Of a DNA stretch of 64,000 nucleotides, positions 8,087-16,665 are shown piece after piece; within the stretch, counting starts at the first letter, position 1, and every line of letters begins with the position of its first letter. The DNA lies in NCBI RefSeq assembly GCF_046348265.1, contig NZ_JAXMEO010000016.1; one strand, given 5' to 3'. Source of the stretch: Pelomonas sp937871895. GTDB taxonomy: Bacteria; Pseudomonadota; Gammaproteobacteria; Burkholderiales; Burkholderiaceae_C. The translations under genes were made by a program, and so were the position numbers. A model generated the notes under the pieces. It saw nothing but the letters and a program-made list of their open reading frames with translations. It made no database searches and had not been told where the DNA came from.

Positions 8087-10524
8087 CAAACGCCCACTTT
8101 CTCGAACTGCCGCAGATCGACCTTGGCCTTGTCGAAGTCGAACCAGGGGTCGGGCTCACCGTCGAGCGCGAATTGCAGTTGCGCCCACAGCGCCTTGCGG
8201 TTGGCGGCGTCATTGAGGATCTTGTCCTTCACGTGGTCGAGGCCCACGCGCGAGACGTAGTGCACCGTGCGCTCCAGGTACCAGCCTTCCAGGCGGTAGA
8301 GCTGCATGAAGGCGCCGGTGTACTCCAGCACCTCTTCCGCGGTCTTGAGCTTGGTGAAGAAGTGAGCCACCTCGGTCTTGATGCCGCCGTTGCCGGCGAT
8401 GTACATCTCCCAGCCCGAGTCCACGCCGATGATGCCGACGTCCTTGATGCCGGCCTCGGCGCAGTTGCGCGGGCAGCCCGAGACCGCGAACTTGACCTTG
8501 TGCGGTGCGTACATGCGCCACATGGCGCGCTCCAGGTCCTTGCCCATCTGGGTCGAGTCCTGGGTGCCCATGCGGCACCACTCGGAGCCGACGCAGGTCT
8601 TCACCGTGCGCAGGGCCTTGGCATAGGCGTGGCCCGAGGGCATGCCGATGTCCTTCCAGACGTTGACCAGGTCTTCCTTCTTCACGCCCAGCAGGTCGAT
8701 GCGCTGGCCGCCGGTGACCTTGACGGTCGGGATCTTGTACTTGTCCACCGCGTTGGCGATGCGACGCAACTCGTCGGCCGTGGTCTCACCGCCCCACATG
8801 CGCGGGATGACGGAGTAGGTGCCGTCCTTCTGGATGTTGGCGTGGCTGCGTTCGTTGATGAAGCGGCTTTGCGGATCGTCCTGCGCCTCCTTGGGCCAGG
8901 TGCTGATCAGGTAGTAGTTGATGGCCGGGCGGCAGCTGGAGCAGCCGTTGGGCGTGCGCCAGTCGAGCGCCTTGAAGACCTCTTCCTTGGTCAGCAGGTG
9001 GCCGGCCTTGATGGCGTCGCGGGCGTCCTGGTGGCTGGCGTCGGTGCAGCCGCACATGGCCTTTTTCTTGGGGGCGGCTGAGTAGTCGCCACCGGCGGTG
9101 AACATGATCAGCTGCTCGACGAGGCCCGTGCAGGAGCCGCAGGAGGCGCTGGCCTTGGTGTGCTTGCGCACCTCCTCCAGCGTGAAGAGGCCCTTGTCGC
9201 GGATGGCTTTGCAGATGCTGCCCTTGCTCACGCCATTGCAGCCGCAGACCTCGTCGGCGTCGGCCATGGCGGCGGCCTTGTTCTGGCCTTGGTGGCCCAC
9301 GTCGCCGATGTTGGCACCGGCTTCGCCGAACATCAGCTTGTCGCGGATGTCGCTGATCTTGCGGCCCTCGCGCATCATCTTGAAGTACCAGCCGCCGTCC
9401 ACGGTGTCGCCGTACATGCAGGCGCCGACGAGTTGGTCGTTCTGGATCACGAGCTTTTTGTAGACGCCGGCGAAGGGGTCGCTCATCACGATCTCTTCGG
9501 TGCCTTCGCCACCCTGGAAGTTGCCGGCCGAGAACAGGTCGATGCCCGTCACCTTGAGCTTGGTGCTGGTCTGCGAGCCCTGGTAGCGCCCGATGCCGAA
9601 CTGCGCCAGATGCGTGGCGCAGACCTTGCCCTGCTCAAAGAGCGGGGCCACCAGGCCGTAGGCGATGCCGCGGTGGCTGGCGCATTCGCCCACCGAGTAG
9701 ACGCGCGGGTCGGTCACGGTCTGCATGGTGTCCGTCACGACGATGCCGCGGTTGCAGTGCAGGCCGGCCTTCTCGGCCAGTTCGGTGTTGGGGCGGATGC
9801 CGGCGGCCATGACGACGAGGTCGGCCGGGATCTCGCGCCCGTCCTTCAGTTGCACCGCACGCACGCGACCCTGCTCATTGCCGAGCAGGGCCTGGGTATG
9901 CGCCCCCAGCTCGAAACGCAGGCCACGGTCCACCAGGCTCTTGCGCAGCAGATTGCCGGCCACGGAGTCGAGCTGGCGCTCCATCAGCGTGTCCATGATG
10001 TGGATGACGGTGACCGTCATGCCGCGCAGCATCAGGCCATTGGCGGCTTCGAGGCCCAGGAGGCCGCCACCGATCACGACCGCATGCTTGTACAGCTCGG
10101 CCGTCTCGATCATGGTGTTGGTGTCGGCGATGTCGCGGTAGGCGATCACGCCGGTCAGCTCTTTGCCCGGCACGGGCAGGATGAAGGGGTTGGAGCCGGT
10201 GGCGATCAGCAGCCGGTCGTAGTCGGCTTCGGTGCCATCCTCGGCAATCACCTTGCGGCGCACGCGGTCGATCTGCGAGACCTTTTTGTTCAGGTGCAGG
10301 TGGATGCCGTTGTCCTCGTACCAGGAGATGGGGTTGAGGATGATCTCGTCGATGGTCTGCTCACCCGCGAGCACCGGCGACAGCAGGATGCGGTTGTAGT
10401 TGGGGTGGGGCTCGGCACCGAAGACGGTGATGTCGTAGAGGTCGGGCGCGATCTTGAGCAACTCTTCGAGCGCTCGGACACCGGCCATGCCGTTTCCAAC
10501 GAGAACCAGGCGGGGCTTTTTCAT
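8086..10524 (-). CDS. nirB: Nitrite reductase (NADH) large subunit
   Basis: NirB reduces nitrite to ammonium using NADH, FAD, siroheme and Fe-S clusters. The 812-residue protein starts MKKPRLVLVGNGMAGVRALE (FAD-binding) and has an NADH-binding segment HAVVIGGGLLGLEAANGL. Two BFD-like [2Fe-2S] stretches follow (CGCNGVSKGSICKAI...CGSCTGL and CGCTDASHQDARD...CSSCRPAINY). The siroheme/[4Fe-4S] region has KTCVGSEWCRMG and KFAVSGCPRNCAEAG. The open frame continues upstream, but the conserved N-terminus sets the start at 10524. That ATG overlaps the stop of the upstream phosphatase/kinase gene by four bases (ATGA), so translation is probably coupled. Confidence 0.96.
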   Translation of the reverse strand: MKKPRLVLVGNGMAGVRALEELLKIAPDLYDITVFGAEPHPNYNRILLSPVLAGEQTIDEIILNPISWYEDNGIHLHLNKKVSQIDRVRRKVIAEDGTEADYDRLLIATGSNPFILPVPGKELTGVIAYRDIADTNTMIETAELYKHAVVIGGGLLGLEAANGLMLRGMTVTVIHIMDTLMERQLDSVAGNLLRKSLVDRGLRFELGAHTQALLGNEQGRVRAVQLKDGREIPADLVVMAAGIRPNTELAEKAGLHCNRGIVVTDTMQTVTDPRVYSVGECASHRGIAYGLVAPLFEQGKVCATHLAQFGIGRYQGSQTSTKLKVTGIDLFSAGNFQGGEGTEEIVMSDPFAGVYKKLVIQNDQLVGACMYGDTVDGGWYFKMMREGRKISDIRDKLMFGEAGANIGDVGHQGQNKAAAMADADEVCGCNGVSKGSICKAIRDKGLFTLEEVRKHTKASASCGSCTGLVEQLIMFTAGGDYSAAPKKKAMCGCTDASHQDARDAIKAGHLLTKEEVFKALDWRTPNGCSSCRPAINYYLISTWPKEAQDDPQSRFINERSHANIQKDGTYSVIPRMWGGETTADELRRIANAVDKYKIPTVKVTGGQRIDLLGVKKEDLVNVWKDIGMPSGHAYAKALRTVKTCVGSEWCRMGTQDSTQMGKDLERAMWRMYAPHKVKFAVSGCPRNCAEAGIKDVGIIGVDSGWEMYIAGNGGIKTEVAHFFTKLKTAEEVLEYTGAFMQLYRLEGWYLERTVHYVSRVGLDHVKDKILNDAANRKALWAQLQFALDGEPDPWFDFDKAKVDLRQFEKVGV

Positions 10525-12320
10525 GGTGAATGCGAGGAAGTGACGTGGGATGAAATGGCGGCTGATCGGCCCTGCAGCCACATGAACTGCAAAAGCACGA
10601 TCAGTGCCAGAACCAGGGACACCGCCTGCCAGAAGCGCACCGGATGGCGCTGGGCCAGTGGGCGGGGGCGGGCGGCCAGGGCCTCGGCGCCGGGTTGGCG
10701 CAAGGCGAAGGCGAATTCGGACAGCGCCTCGTGGCGCTTGGCGGGGCTGGGGTGGACGGCGCGCTCCAGCACAGCGTCGATCCAGGCCGGGATGGCGCGG
10801 CCTTCGTCCAGCACGCTCAGGTAGCGCAGGCGCTGCACGTCCTGCACGGTGCGCACGCTGGCGGCCTGGGCGCCATAGGGCAGGCGGCCGGACAGCATCT
10901 GGTAGGCCAGCACGCCCAGGGCAAACAGGTCGGAGCGCTCGGTGGGCGTCTCGCCCAGCAGGCATTCGGGGGCGGTGTACTGCAGGGTGCCCAGCACCTG
11001 GGGCGCGGCGTCGGGGCCGGCGGCGTCGTTCAGGCCGGCCACCTGCACGCTGCCGAAGTCGATGATGCGCACGGTGCCGCTGCGGTCAATCATCAGGTTC
11101 TCGGGCCGCAGGTCTTGGTGCAGCATCTCCAGCCGGTGGAAGGCCTGCAGGCCGCGCGCGATCTGTTCGACGATGTCGCGCACCGCCTCCAGCTCGGGGC
11201 GGGGGTGGTCGCGCATCCACTGCGCCAGGGTCTGGCCCTCGACGTATTCGGTCGCGCTGTAGAGCCGGGTGCGCGGGCGCACGGCGTCAAAGGGCCGCAG
11301 CACATGGGGGCTGTGGATGCGGCGGGCGATCCACTCCTCCAGCATCAGGCGGTCCAGCGCGGCGTCGTCCTGGGCGAGGTCCACCGAGGGCGTCTTGAGC
11401 ACGGCGAGCCGGCTGGTGGCCACCTCGGTGGCCAGGTAGACGTGGCTGCGGTGGCTGCCCGCCAGCTCGCGCTCGATGCGAAAGCCGTCCAGCTCGCTGC
11501 GCGGGGCCAGCAGGCCCGGGAAGGGCAGGTTGGCGCGCGCTTGCTGGGCTTCGATCAGATCGGCCGTGGGCAGGGCCTCGACGCGCACCAGCTGCAGGCT
11601 GAGGTTGTCAGGGCTGCCGTGCTCGAAGGCCGCCTGCACCAGCGCGCGGGCGCAGGCGTCCAGGTCATCAGGGTGGGCGTCCAGCGCGGCGCGCAGGTCG
11701 GCGGGCAGCAGGTGCTCGTGCACGCCGTCGCTGGCCAGCAAGTAGAGGTCGCCCGGATCCAGGGCCAGGCAGCGGTAGTCCACGTCCAGCCGGCTCTGGA
11801 AGCCCAGCGCCCGGCTCAGATAGCTTTGGCCGCCGCCGATGTAGACGCGGTGGTCCTCGGTCAGTGGCTCCAGCACGCCGCCTTGCAGCCGCGCGATGCG
11901 CACATCGCCGGCATGGAAGCAATGCGCCGCGCGGCCCTTGAGCACCAGCACGGCAATGGCGCAGACGTAGCCGCGATCGTGGTCGTGCCGGTAGGGGCTG
12001 CGCTGGGTCTGGGCGTGCAGCCAGGAGTTGGTGGCTGCCAGCACGCGCTGCATGGAGCGCTTGACGCTCCAGGCCTCGGAGGTGCCGTAGTAGTCCTCCA
12101 GCACGGCGCGCACCGCCGCGCGGCTGGCGTCCTGGCTGACGCTGCTGGAGCCGATGCCGTCGGCCAGGGCCAGCACGGCGCCCTTGCTGGTCAGCAGCGG
12201 CTGCGCCGGGATGCGGGCGCCGTGGCAGTCCTGCTGCACGGGCTTGCGGCCGGCGTCAGCGTGCTGGCCGAGGCTGAGCTTCAGCGTGGCGGCAGACATG
12301 CGGGACGGGGCAGCCAGCAT
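10521..12320 (-). CDS. PP2C phosphatase - Ser/Thr kinase fusion with C-terminal membrane anchor
   Basis: The 599-residue protein has an N-terminal PP2C domain (LALADGIGSS, HAGDVRIAR, ASDGVHEH, SPDNLSLQL; about residues 15-245). A protein kinase domain follows (about 270-530) with LAVLKTPS, HQDLRPENLMID and IIDFGSVQ. The last part, WQAVSLVLALIVLLQFMW, is one membrane segment, so the enzyme is probably an inner-membrane protein facing the cytoplasm. The catalytic loop is unusual: HRD is HQD and the catalytic-loop Lys is Arg, so kinase activity may be weak. SD sequence GGAG lies 8 bases before the ATG. It sits between nirC and nirB and overlaps nirB by four bases, so it belongs to the nitrite operon; it may adjust NirC, NarK or reductase activity (inference). 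Confidence 0.9.
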   Translation of the reverse strand: MLAAPSRMSAATLKLSLGQHADAGRKPVQQDCHGARIPAQPLLTSKGAVLALADGIGSSSVSQDASRAAVRAVLEDYYGTSEAWSVKRSMQRVLAATNSWLHAQTQRSPYRHDHDRGYVCAIAVLVLKGRAAHCFHAGDVRIARLQGGVLEPLTEDHRVYIGGGQSYLSRALGFQSRLDVDYRCLALDPGDLYLLASDGVHEHLLPADLRAALDAHPDDLDACARALVQAAFEHGSPDNLSLQLVRVEALPTADLIEAQQARANLPFPGLLAPRSELDGFRIERELAGSHRSHVYLATEVATSRLAVLKTPSVDLAQDDAALDRLMLEEWIARRIHSPHVLRPFDAVRPRTRLYSATEYVEGQTLAQWMRDHPRPELEAVRDIVEQIARGLQAFHRLEMLHQDLRPENLMIDRSGTVRIIDFGSVQVAGLNDAAGPDAAPQVLGTLQYTAPECLLGETPTERSDLFALGVLAYQMLSGRLPYGAQAASVRTVQDVQRLRYLSVLDEGRAIPAWIDAVLERAVHPSPAKRHEALSEFAFALRQPGAEALAARPRPLAQRHPVRFWQAVSLVLALIVLLQFMWLQGRSAAISSHVTSSHSP

Positions 12321-12339
12321 CCGGTGCGCTCCCGGGGGT

Positions 12340-13149
12340 TCAGGCAGCGCGGCGCGGTGCGGTGCGCGCGTGGGTCGAGTACAGGGTCAGGCCCACAAAG
12401 GTCAGCCCGCCGACGAGGTTGCCCAGCACGGTGGGGATCTCGTTCCACAGCAGGTAGTCCATGATCGTGAAGTGGCCGCCCAGCAGCAGGCCCGACGGGA
12501 ACAGGAACATGTTCACGATCGAGTGCTCGAAGCCCATGTAGAAGAACACCAGGATGGGCATCCACATCCCGATGACCTTGCCCGACACCGAGGTGGACAT
12601 CATGGCCGCCACCACGCCGGTGGACACCATCCAGTTGCACATCACGCCGCGGATGAAGAGCGTCAGCATGCCGGCCGCGCCGTGGGCCGAGTAGCCCACC
12701 GTGCGGCTCTCGCCGATGACGCCGATCTTCATGCCGACGGCATTGGGCGCCTCGCTGAAGCCGAAGGTGAAGATGATGGCCATGAACACGGCCACGGTGA
12801 AGGCGCCGGCGAAGTTGCCGATGAACACCAGCCACCAGTTGCGCAGCACGCCGTTCCAGGTGCAGCCGGGCCGGCGGTCCAGCACTGCGAGCGGGCACAG
12901 CGTGAAGACGCCGGTCAGCAGGTCAAAGCCCAGCAGGTAGAGCATGCAAAAGCCCACCGGGAAGAGCAGGGCGCCAACGAGCGGGTTGCCGGTTTGCACA
13001 TTGATGGTCACCGCAAAGGCGGCGGCCAGCGCCAGGATGGCACCGGCCATGTAGGCGCGGATCACGGTGTCGCGCGTGGACATGAAGATCTTGGCCTCAC
13101 CGGCGTCGATCATCTTGGTCACGAATTCATTGGGGACTAGGTAGGCCAT
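12340..13149 (-). CDS. nirC: Formate/nitrite transporter family channel, NirC-like
   Basis: FNT proteins form pentameric channels for nitrite or formate in the inner membrane. The 269-residue protein starts MAYLVPNEFVTKMIDAGEAK and has six hydrophobic segments. It contains FNT hallmark stretches such as WNGVLRNWWLVFIGNFAGAF and IVFFYMGFEHSIVNMF-like GFEHSIVNMFLFPSGLLLGG. Nitrite is the likely substrate because the downstream genes encode nitrite and nitrate reductase. It is the first gene of the minus-strand operon; its 5-prime leader carries a sigma-54 promoter, hairpins and a terminator. The reading frame upstream of 13149 is antisense to the divergent kinase gene and is not coding. Confidence 0.9.
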   Translation of the reverse strand: MAYLVPNEFVTKMIDAGEAKIFMSTRDTVIRAYMAGAILALAAAFAVTINVQTGNPLVGALLFPVGFCMLYLLGFDLLTGVFTLCPLAVLDRRPGCTWNGVLRNWWLVFIGNFAGAFTVAVFMAIIFTFGFSEAPNAVGMKIGVIGESRTVGYSAHGAAGMLTLFIRGVMCNWMVSTGVVAAMMSTSVSGKVIGMWMPILVFFYMGFEHSIVNMFLFPSGLLLGGHFTIMDYLLWNEIPTVLGNLVGGLTFVGLTLYSTHARTAPRRAA

Positions 13150-13195
13150 GGAGCACTCCCGCAAAGCGGTTGGGATCAGGGGCAGGGCCGGCCCC

Positions 13196-13252
13196 AAAAA
13201 AGCACGACGCCCCGCGTCCGTCTGGCGCGGGGCCAAACGGCAACGGGGCGTC
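13196..13252 (-). terminator. Intrinsic terminator in the nirC leader
   Basis: On the minus strand a 9-bp stem (GACGCCCCG with CGGGGCGTC, plus-strand positions 13206-13214 and 13244-13252) ends four bases before a run of six U residues (A run at 13196-13201). An inner alternative stem (13209-13216 with 13226-13233) competes for the same bases. The U run ends about 46 bases before the nirC start codon, so readthrough is needed to express the whole nirC-nasA operon. Confidence 0.75.
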
Positions 13253-13280
13253 CTGGAGAGGGGCCGGGAAGGAAGCTGAC

Positions 13281-13333
13281 GGGCCGCCCTCGATGGCGGG
13301 CCCGAGAAAGCGCCGGGCAGGGCCTGCCTGGCG
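13281..13333 (-). promoter_or_regulatory. Probable ANTAR-type antitermination hairpins of the nirC leader
   Basis: Two hairpins precede the terminator. The first (13311-13333) is an 8-bp stem with one A-C mismatch and a 7-base loop AGGCCCU, beginning roughly seven bases after the predicted transcription start. The second (13281-13303) has a GC-rich stem with hexaloop AUCGAG, which has the A1 and G4 bases typical of ANTAR targets. The arrangement parallels the nrtA leader, but the first loop is not canonical, so I am less sure. The likely protein partner is NasT or the ANTAR/PilJ-like protein. Confidence 0.5.
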
Positions 13334-13350
13334 TGGTCTCGTTCTTGCGG

Positions 13351-13366
13351 TGCAATGTCCATGCCA
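13351..13366 (-). promoter_or_regulatory. Sigma-54 promoter of the nirC operon
   Basis: On the minus strand the sequence TGGCATGGACATTGCA matches the -24/-12 consensus TGGCAYG-N4-TTGCW at every position. The predicted start of transcription is near 13340, placing a 190-base leader before nirC. A weak NtrC-like pair of half-sites (TGCACC-N7-AGTGCG, 13447-13465) lies about 110-125 bp upstream. Confidence 0.8.
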
Positions 13367-13473
13367 GCGACGAGGCTGGCAAAACGCTGCTGAACACGCA
13401 GGCGATGCCCCCTTGGCTGGCGCAAGATGCACTCGGCCGGGTCAAATGCACCCCAAAACAGTGCGAACACCTG

Positions 13474-15195
13474 ATGAGCTTTGAGATCGACGTGGGCCTT
13501 GCCAGCCTGCAAGGACGCCGCGAGCGCAACGAAGACTTCGCGGGTGTGCAGCGTGCGGCCGCGCACGAGGCCGATCGTGGCTGGGTGGCTGCGCTCGCCG
13601 ATGGCGTCAGCACCGGCGGCGATGGCCTGATGGCCGCGCAGACCACCGTGATGGCCCTGCTGTCGGACTTCCATGCCACGCCATTGAGCTGGGATGCCAG
13701 CGTGGCGCTGGAGCGCCTGCTGGCCACGCAGAACGCCTGGCTCGCGGCCTACAACCGGCGCGACTCGCGCCGCCAGGCCCTGTGCACGCTCACCGCCGTG
13801 GCCCTGCAGGGCCGGCGCTATGCCATCGCCCACGTGGGCGACAGCCGGGCCTGGCTGCTGCGCGACGGTGCCTGCCTGCAGCTCACGCAGGACCACCGCC
13901 TGGAGCGCGCCGACTTTGCGGGCCTCACGCGCGCCGTGGGCCTCGACGAGCTGCTGCACCTGGACCACAGCCAGGGCGAACTGCACACCGGTGACCGCTT
14001 GCTGCTGACCAGCGACGGCATCCACGGCGTGCTGCGCACGCGGGACATCGCGCGGTTGCTGCGCGAGGCGGCGTCGGCCCAGGCGGCCGCCGACGCGCTG
14101 GCCCAAGCGGCGCTCGATGCCGGCAGCCATGACAACGCCACCGCCCTGGTGATGGACGTCAAGGGCCTGGGCAGCCTCGGCTATGCCGACCTGCTGGGCC
14201 AGAGCCACACCCTGCCGGTCCCGGGCCTGCTGGGCGTGGGGGCGCAGCTCGATGGCTACACCGTCACCGCCGTGGTGGCCGACAACGGCGTGCACCGGCT
14301 GCTGCAGGCGCGCGACCCTGCCGGGCAGCTGGTGGCACTCAAGCTGCTGCACCCCGGCCGCGCCAGCGATGCGCAAGAGCGCGCCATGCTGGCCCACGAG
14401 CTGTGGCTGGGCCGGCGCCTGACCGAGGCGGCGCGCGGCCGGCGGCGCGAGGGCGCTGCGGCCGGCCTGGTGCGGGTGCACACCCCCCAGGCGCCCACGG
14501 CCTTTTACGGCGTGTTCGACTGGCATGCGGGCCGCACGCTGGAGCAGTTGCTTGCCAAGCAGCGCCTCGACCCTGCCGAGGCCGTGGGCCTGGCGACGCA
14601 AATCGCCCACGCCTTGAGTCTGCTGCACGCGGCGGGCTGCGTGCATCGCGACATCAAGCCCGGCAACCTGCACCTGGGCGACGACGGCCAGTGGCGGCTG
14701 CTGGACCTGGGCGTTGCGCTCTCGCCCCGCGCGCCGGCGGCGCTGCGCGATCTGCATGCCGGCACGCCCAGCTACATCAACCCCGAGCAGTGGGAGGACC
14801 CGCCCGCTCCGGCCGACGCCGGCAGCGACCTCTACGCACTCGGCGTCACGCTCTACCAGGCCCTGACCGGGCGGCTGCCCTATGGCGAGGTCGAGCCCTA
14901 CCAGATGGCGCGCTTCCGGCGCGAGCCCGCACCCTTGAGCCGCCTGCGGCCCGATGTGCCGATGTGGCTGGCTCAGCTCGTCAACAAGGCCGTGGGCCGC
15001 GATGTGCGCCAGCGTTTCGAGACCGCTGAGGAGTTGTTGATGGCGCTGGAGCGCGGCGCGGCGCGCGGTGTCGAGCCGGTGCGCGCCTCACCGCTGGCGC
15101 AGCGTGACCCGCTGCTGCTGTGGCAGCTGGCGCTGGGGGTCTCGGTGCTGTTCAACCTGCTGCTGGTGGCCTGGCTGGTCTGGTTGCCGCATTGA
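13474..15195 (+). CDS. PP2C phosphatase - Ser/Thr kinase fusion, second copy
   Basis: The 573-residue protein starts MSFEIDVGLASLQGRRERNE and has all PP2C metal motifs (RRERNEDF, ALADGVS, HVGDSRAW, SDGIHG, SHDNATAL; about residues 1-235). The kinase domain follows, with QLVALKLLHP, HRDIKPGNLHL and LLDLGVAL (about 250-530), and then one C-terminal membrane helix (WQLALGVSVLFNLLLVAWL). Here the HRDxK loop is intact, unlike in the minus-strand paralogue. The reading frame is open 47 codons further upstream, but that stretch overlaps the nirC promoter and leader. The gene diverges from nirC and converges on narK; both neighbours transport nitrate or nitrite. Confidence 0.9.
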   Translation: MSFEIDVGLASLQGRRERNEDFAGVQRAAAHEADRGWVAALADGVSTGGDGLMAAQTTVMALLSDFHATPLSWDASVALERLLATQNAWLAAYNRRDSRRQALCTLTAVALQGRRYAIAHVGDSRAWLLRDGACLQLTQDHRLERADFAGLTRAVGLDELLHLDHSQGELHTGDRLLLTSDGIHGVLRTRDIARLLREAASAQAAADALAQAALDAGSHDNATALVMDVKGLGSLGYADLLGQSHTLPVPGLLGVGAQLDGYTVTAVVADNGVHRLLQARDPAGQLVALKLLHPGRASDAQERAMLAHELWLGRRLTEAARGRRREGAAAGLVRVHTPQAPTAFYGVFDWHAGRTLEQLLAKQRLDPAEAVGLATQIAHALSLLHAAGCVHRDIKPGNLHLGDDGQWRLLDLGVALSPRAPAALRDLHAGTPSYINPEQWEDPPAPADAGSDLYALGVTLYQALTGRLPYGEVEPYQMARFRREPAPLSRLRPDVPMWLAQLVNKAVGRDVRQRFETAEELLMALERGAARGVEPVRASPLAQRDPLLLWQLALGVSVLFNLLLVAWLVWLPH

Positions 15196-15230
15196 TGGCC
15201 GCATTGATGGCCGCATTGATGGTCGCTTGA
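15186..15230 (+). repeat. 12-bp tandem repeat at the end of the kinase gene
   Basis: The unit GCCGCATTGATG occurs three times in a row from 15186 with one degenerate further unit. The stop codon of the phosphatase/kinase gene is in the first unit, so each unit carries an in-frame TGA. Slippage would leave the protein unchanged. A 7-bp GGCCTGG/CCAGGCC stem (15254-15275) lies after it, between the convergent stops. Confidence 0.85.
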
Positions 15231-15298
15231 TGGCCTGAGCCTGTGCGCTTCGGGGCCTGGCCGTTGGACCAGGCCTGCGTTGCGGTGGTGTGGCCGGC

Positions 15299-16549
15299 TC
15301 AGCCCCGACCGTAGGACACCGGCTCCTGCTGGCCAGGCGCCTGCCGCGCGCGGCCGCCCTTTTCGGCCCAGGTGCGGGTCCAGCGGATCTGCACCACGCG
15401 CAGCATCGCCAGCATGGCCAGCGCCACCGCAGCGAAGGCCACAAAGCCCCACAGATAGCTGCCCGTGCGCTGCATGCTCTGACCCATGGCATTGGGGATG
15501 AAGCCGCCACCCAGCGCACCCACCTCGCCGATCATCGACCCGGCCACGGCCGTAGTCAGCGGCCAGCGCAGCGGCACCAGTTGGAACAGCGCGCCGTTGC
15601 CGGCGCCAAACGCGGCAAAGCACAGCATGAAGAGCAGGGTCGTGATGACCAGGGACTGGCCGGCCATCCCGCAAGCCACGAGGCAAACGGCCGCCACCAC
15701 CAGCACGCCGGTCAACGTGGTGATGCCGCCGACGCGGTCCGACACCGCGCCCCCCACCACGCGCACCGCGCTGCCCATCAGCGTGGCCAGCATGGTCAGC
15801 TGGCCGGCCTCGACCTTGGTGACCTTGAACTGGTCATAGAAGTAGGTGGGCAGGAAGCTCGCCAGGCCGATGAAGCCGCCGAAGGTGACCACGTAGATCA
15901 AGCTGAAGGCCCAGCCATCCTTCTCGAACAGGCAGCTGATGTGCTCGCGCAAGCTCTGGTGCTCGACATCGGGCGGCTCCTTGGCCGCAAACCACATCAC
16001 CGCCATCGGCAGCAGCATGGTGAAGGCGGCGAGGCCGTAGACCGTCTGCCAGCCAAACTTCTGCGCCAGCGGCGGCGCAAACAGGACGGCCAGCACGGTG
16101 CCGCTGTTGCCCGCGCCGGCGATGCCCATGGCCAGGCCCTTGTACTTGGGCGGGTACCAGCCCGAGCCCAAGCTCAACGCCACGCCAAAGCTCGCCCCGG
16201 CGATGCCCAGCAGCACGCCCATGGCCAGCACATGGCTGTAGCTGCCCACCACGAAGTAGCCAAAGGCCAGCGCCAGGACAATCAGGCCCATCTCGACCAT
16301 GGCCGCGTTCTTGCGGCCGATGTATTGGGCCAGCACGCCGAGCGGGAAACGCATCAGCGCGCCAGCCAGGATAGGCACCGAGATCATGAAGCCCTTCTGG
16401 GCGGCATCGAGGTGGAAACTCTCGGTGATGAAGGGCGCCATGGCACCGTTCAACACCCAGATCGCAAAACAGAAATCGAAGTACAGGAACGAGGCCAGCA
16501 AAGTGGGCCAGTGGCCTGACTTGAGAAAAGTCTTGAAGGTTGATGACAT
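15299..16549 (-). CDS. narK: Nitrate/nitrite MFS transporter
   Basis: NarK-type carriers import nitrate or exchange it for nitrite across the inner membrane. The 416-residue protein begins MSSTFKTFLKSGHWPTLLAS and has about twelve membrane segments. It includes the NNP-family signatures GIAGAGNSGTVLAVLFAPPL and GAFGAGNGALFQL-like FAAFGAGNGALFQLVPLRW, and an early conserved Arg in GALMRFPLGVLAQ. The first 43 codons of the longer frame lie upstream of the promoter and are excluded. It is transcribed away from the ANTAR/PilJ-like regulator and converges on the second phosphatase/kinase gene. Confidence 0.93.
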   Translation of the reverse strand: MSSTFKTFLKSGHWPTLLASFLYFDFCFAIWVLNGAMAPFITESFHLDAAQKGFMISVPILAGALMRFPLGVLAQYIGRKNAAMVEMGLIVLALAFGYFVVGSYSHVLAMGVLLGIAGASFGVALSLGSGWYPPKYKGLAMGIAGAGNSGTVLAVLFAPPLAQKFGWQTVYGLAAFTMLLPMAVMWFAAKEPPDVEHQSLREHISCLFEKDGWAFSLIYVVTFGGFIGLASFLPTYFYDQFKVTKVEAGQLTMLATLMGSAVRVVGGAVSDRVGGITTLTGVLVVAAVCLVACGMAGQSLVITTLLFMLCFAAFGAGNGALFQLVPLRWPLTTAVAGSMIGEVGALGGGFIPNAMGQSMQRTGSYLWGFVAFAAVALAMLAMLRVVQIRWTRTWAEKGGRARQAPGQQEPVSYGRG

Positions 16550-16603
16550 GAGTGAGGCGCCCAAATGAAGGGCCGGGACGATCACATGGAATGCACCAAA
16601 TCC

Positions 16604-16619
16604 AGCAAACAACATGCCA
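16604..16619 (-). promoter_or_regulatory. Sigma-54 promoter of narK
   Basis: TGGCATGTTGTTTGCT on the minus strand matches the -24/-12 consensus TGGCAYG-N4-TTGCW. The predicted start is near 16593, giving a leader of about 44 bases. I see no hairpin or terminator in this leader, so narK would be under NtrC-type activation without antitermination. Confidence 0.75.
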
Positions 16620-16665
16620 GTGCGCCATCTTGGATCACGAAGCCATCCTTGGGGGAGTTTGTCGC

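Noticed and set aside
10525..10965. Upstream extension of the nirB frame
   Set aside because: It overlaps the kinase-domain coding sequence of the upstream gene, and the conserved FAD-binding N-terminus begins at 10524.
13150..14757. Upstream extension of the nirC frame
   Set aside because: It is antisense to the phosphatase/kinase gene and covers the sigma-54 promoter and terminator, so nirC starts at 13149.
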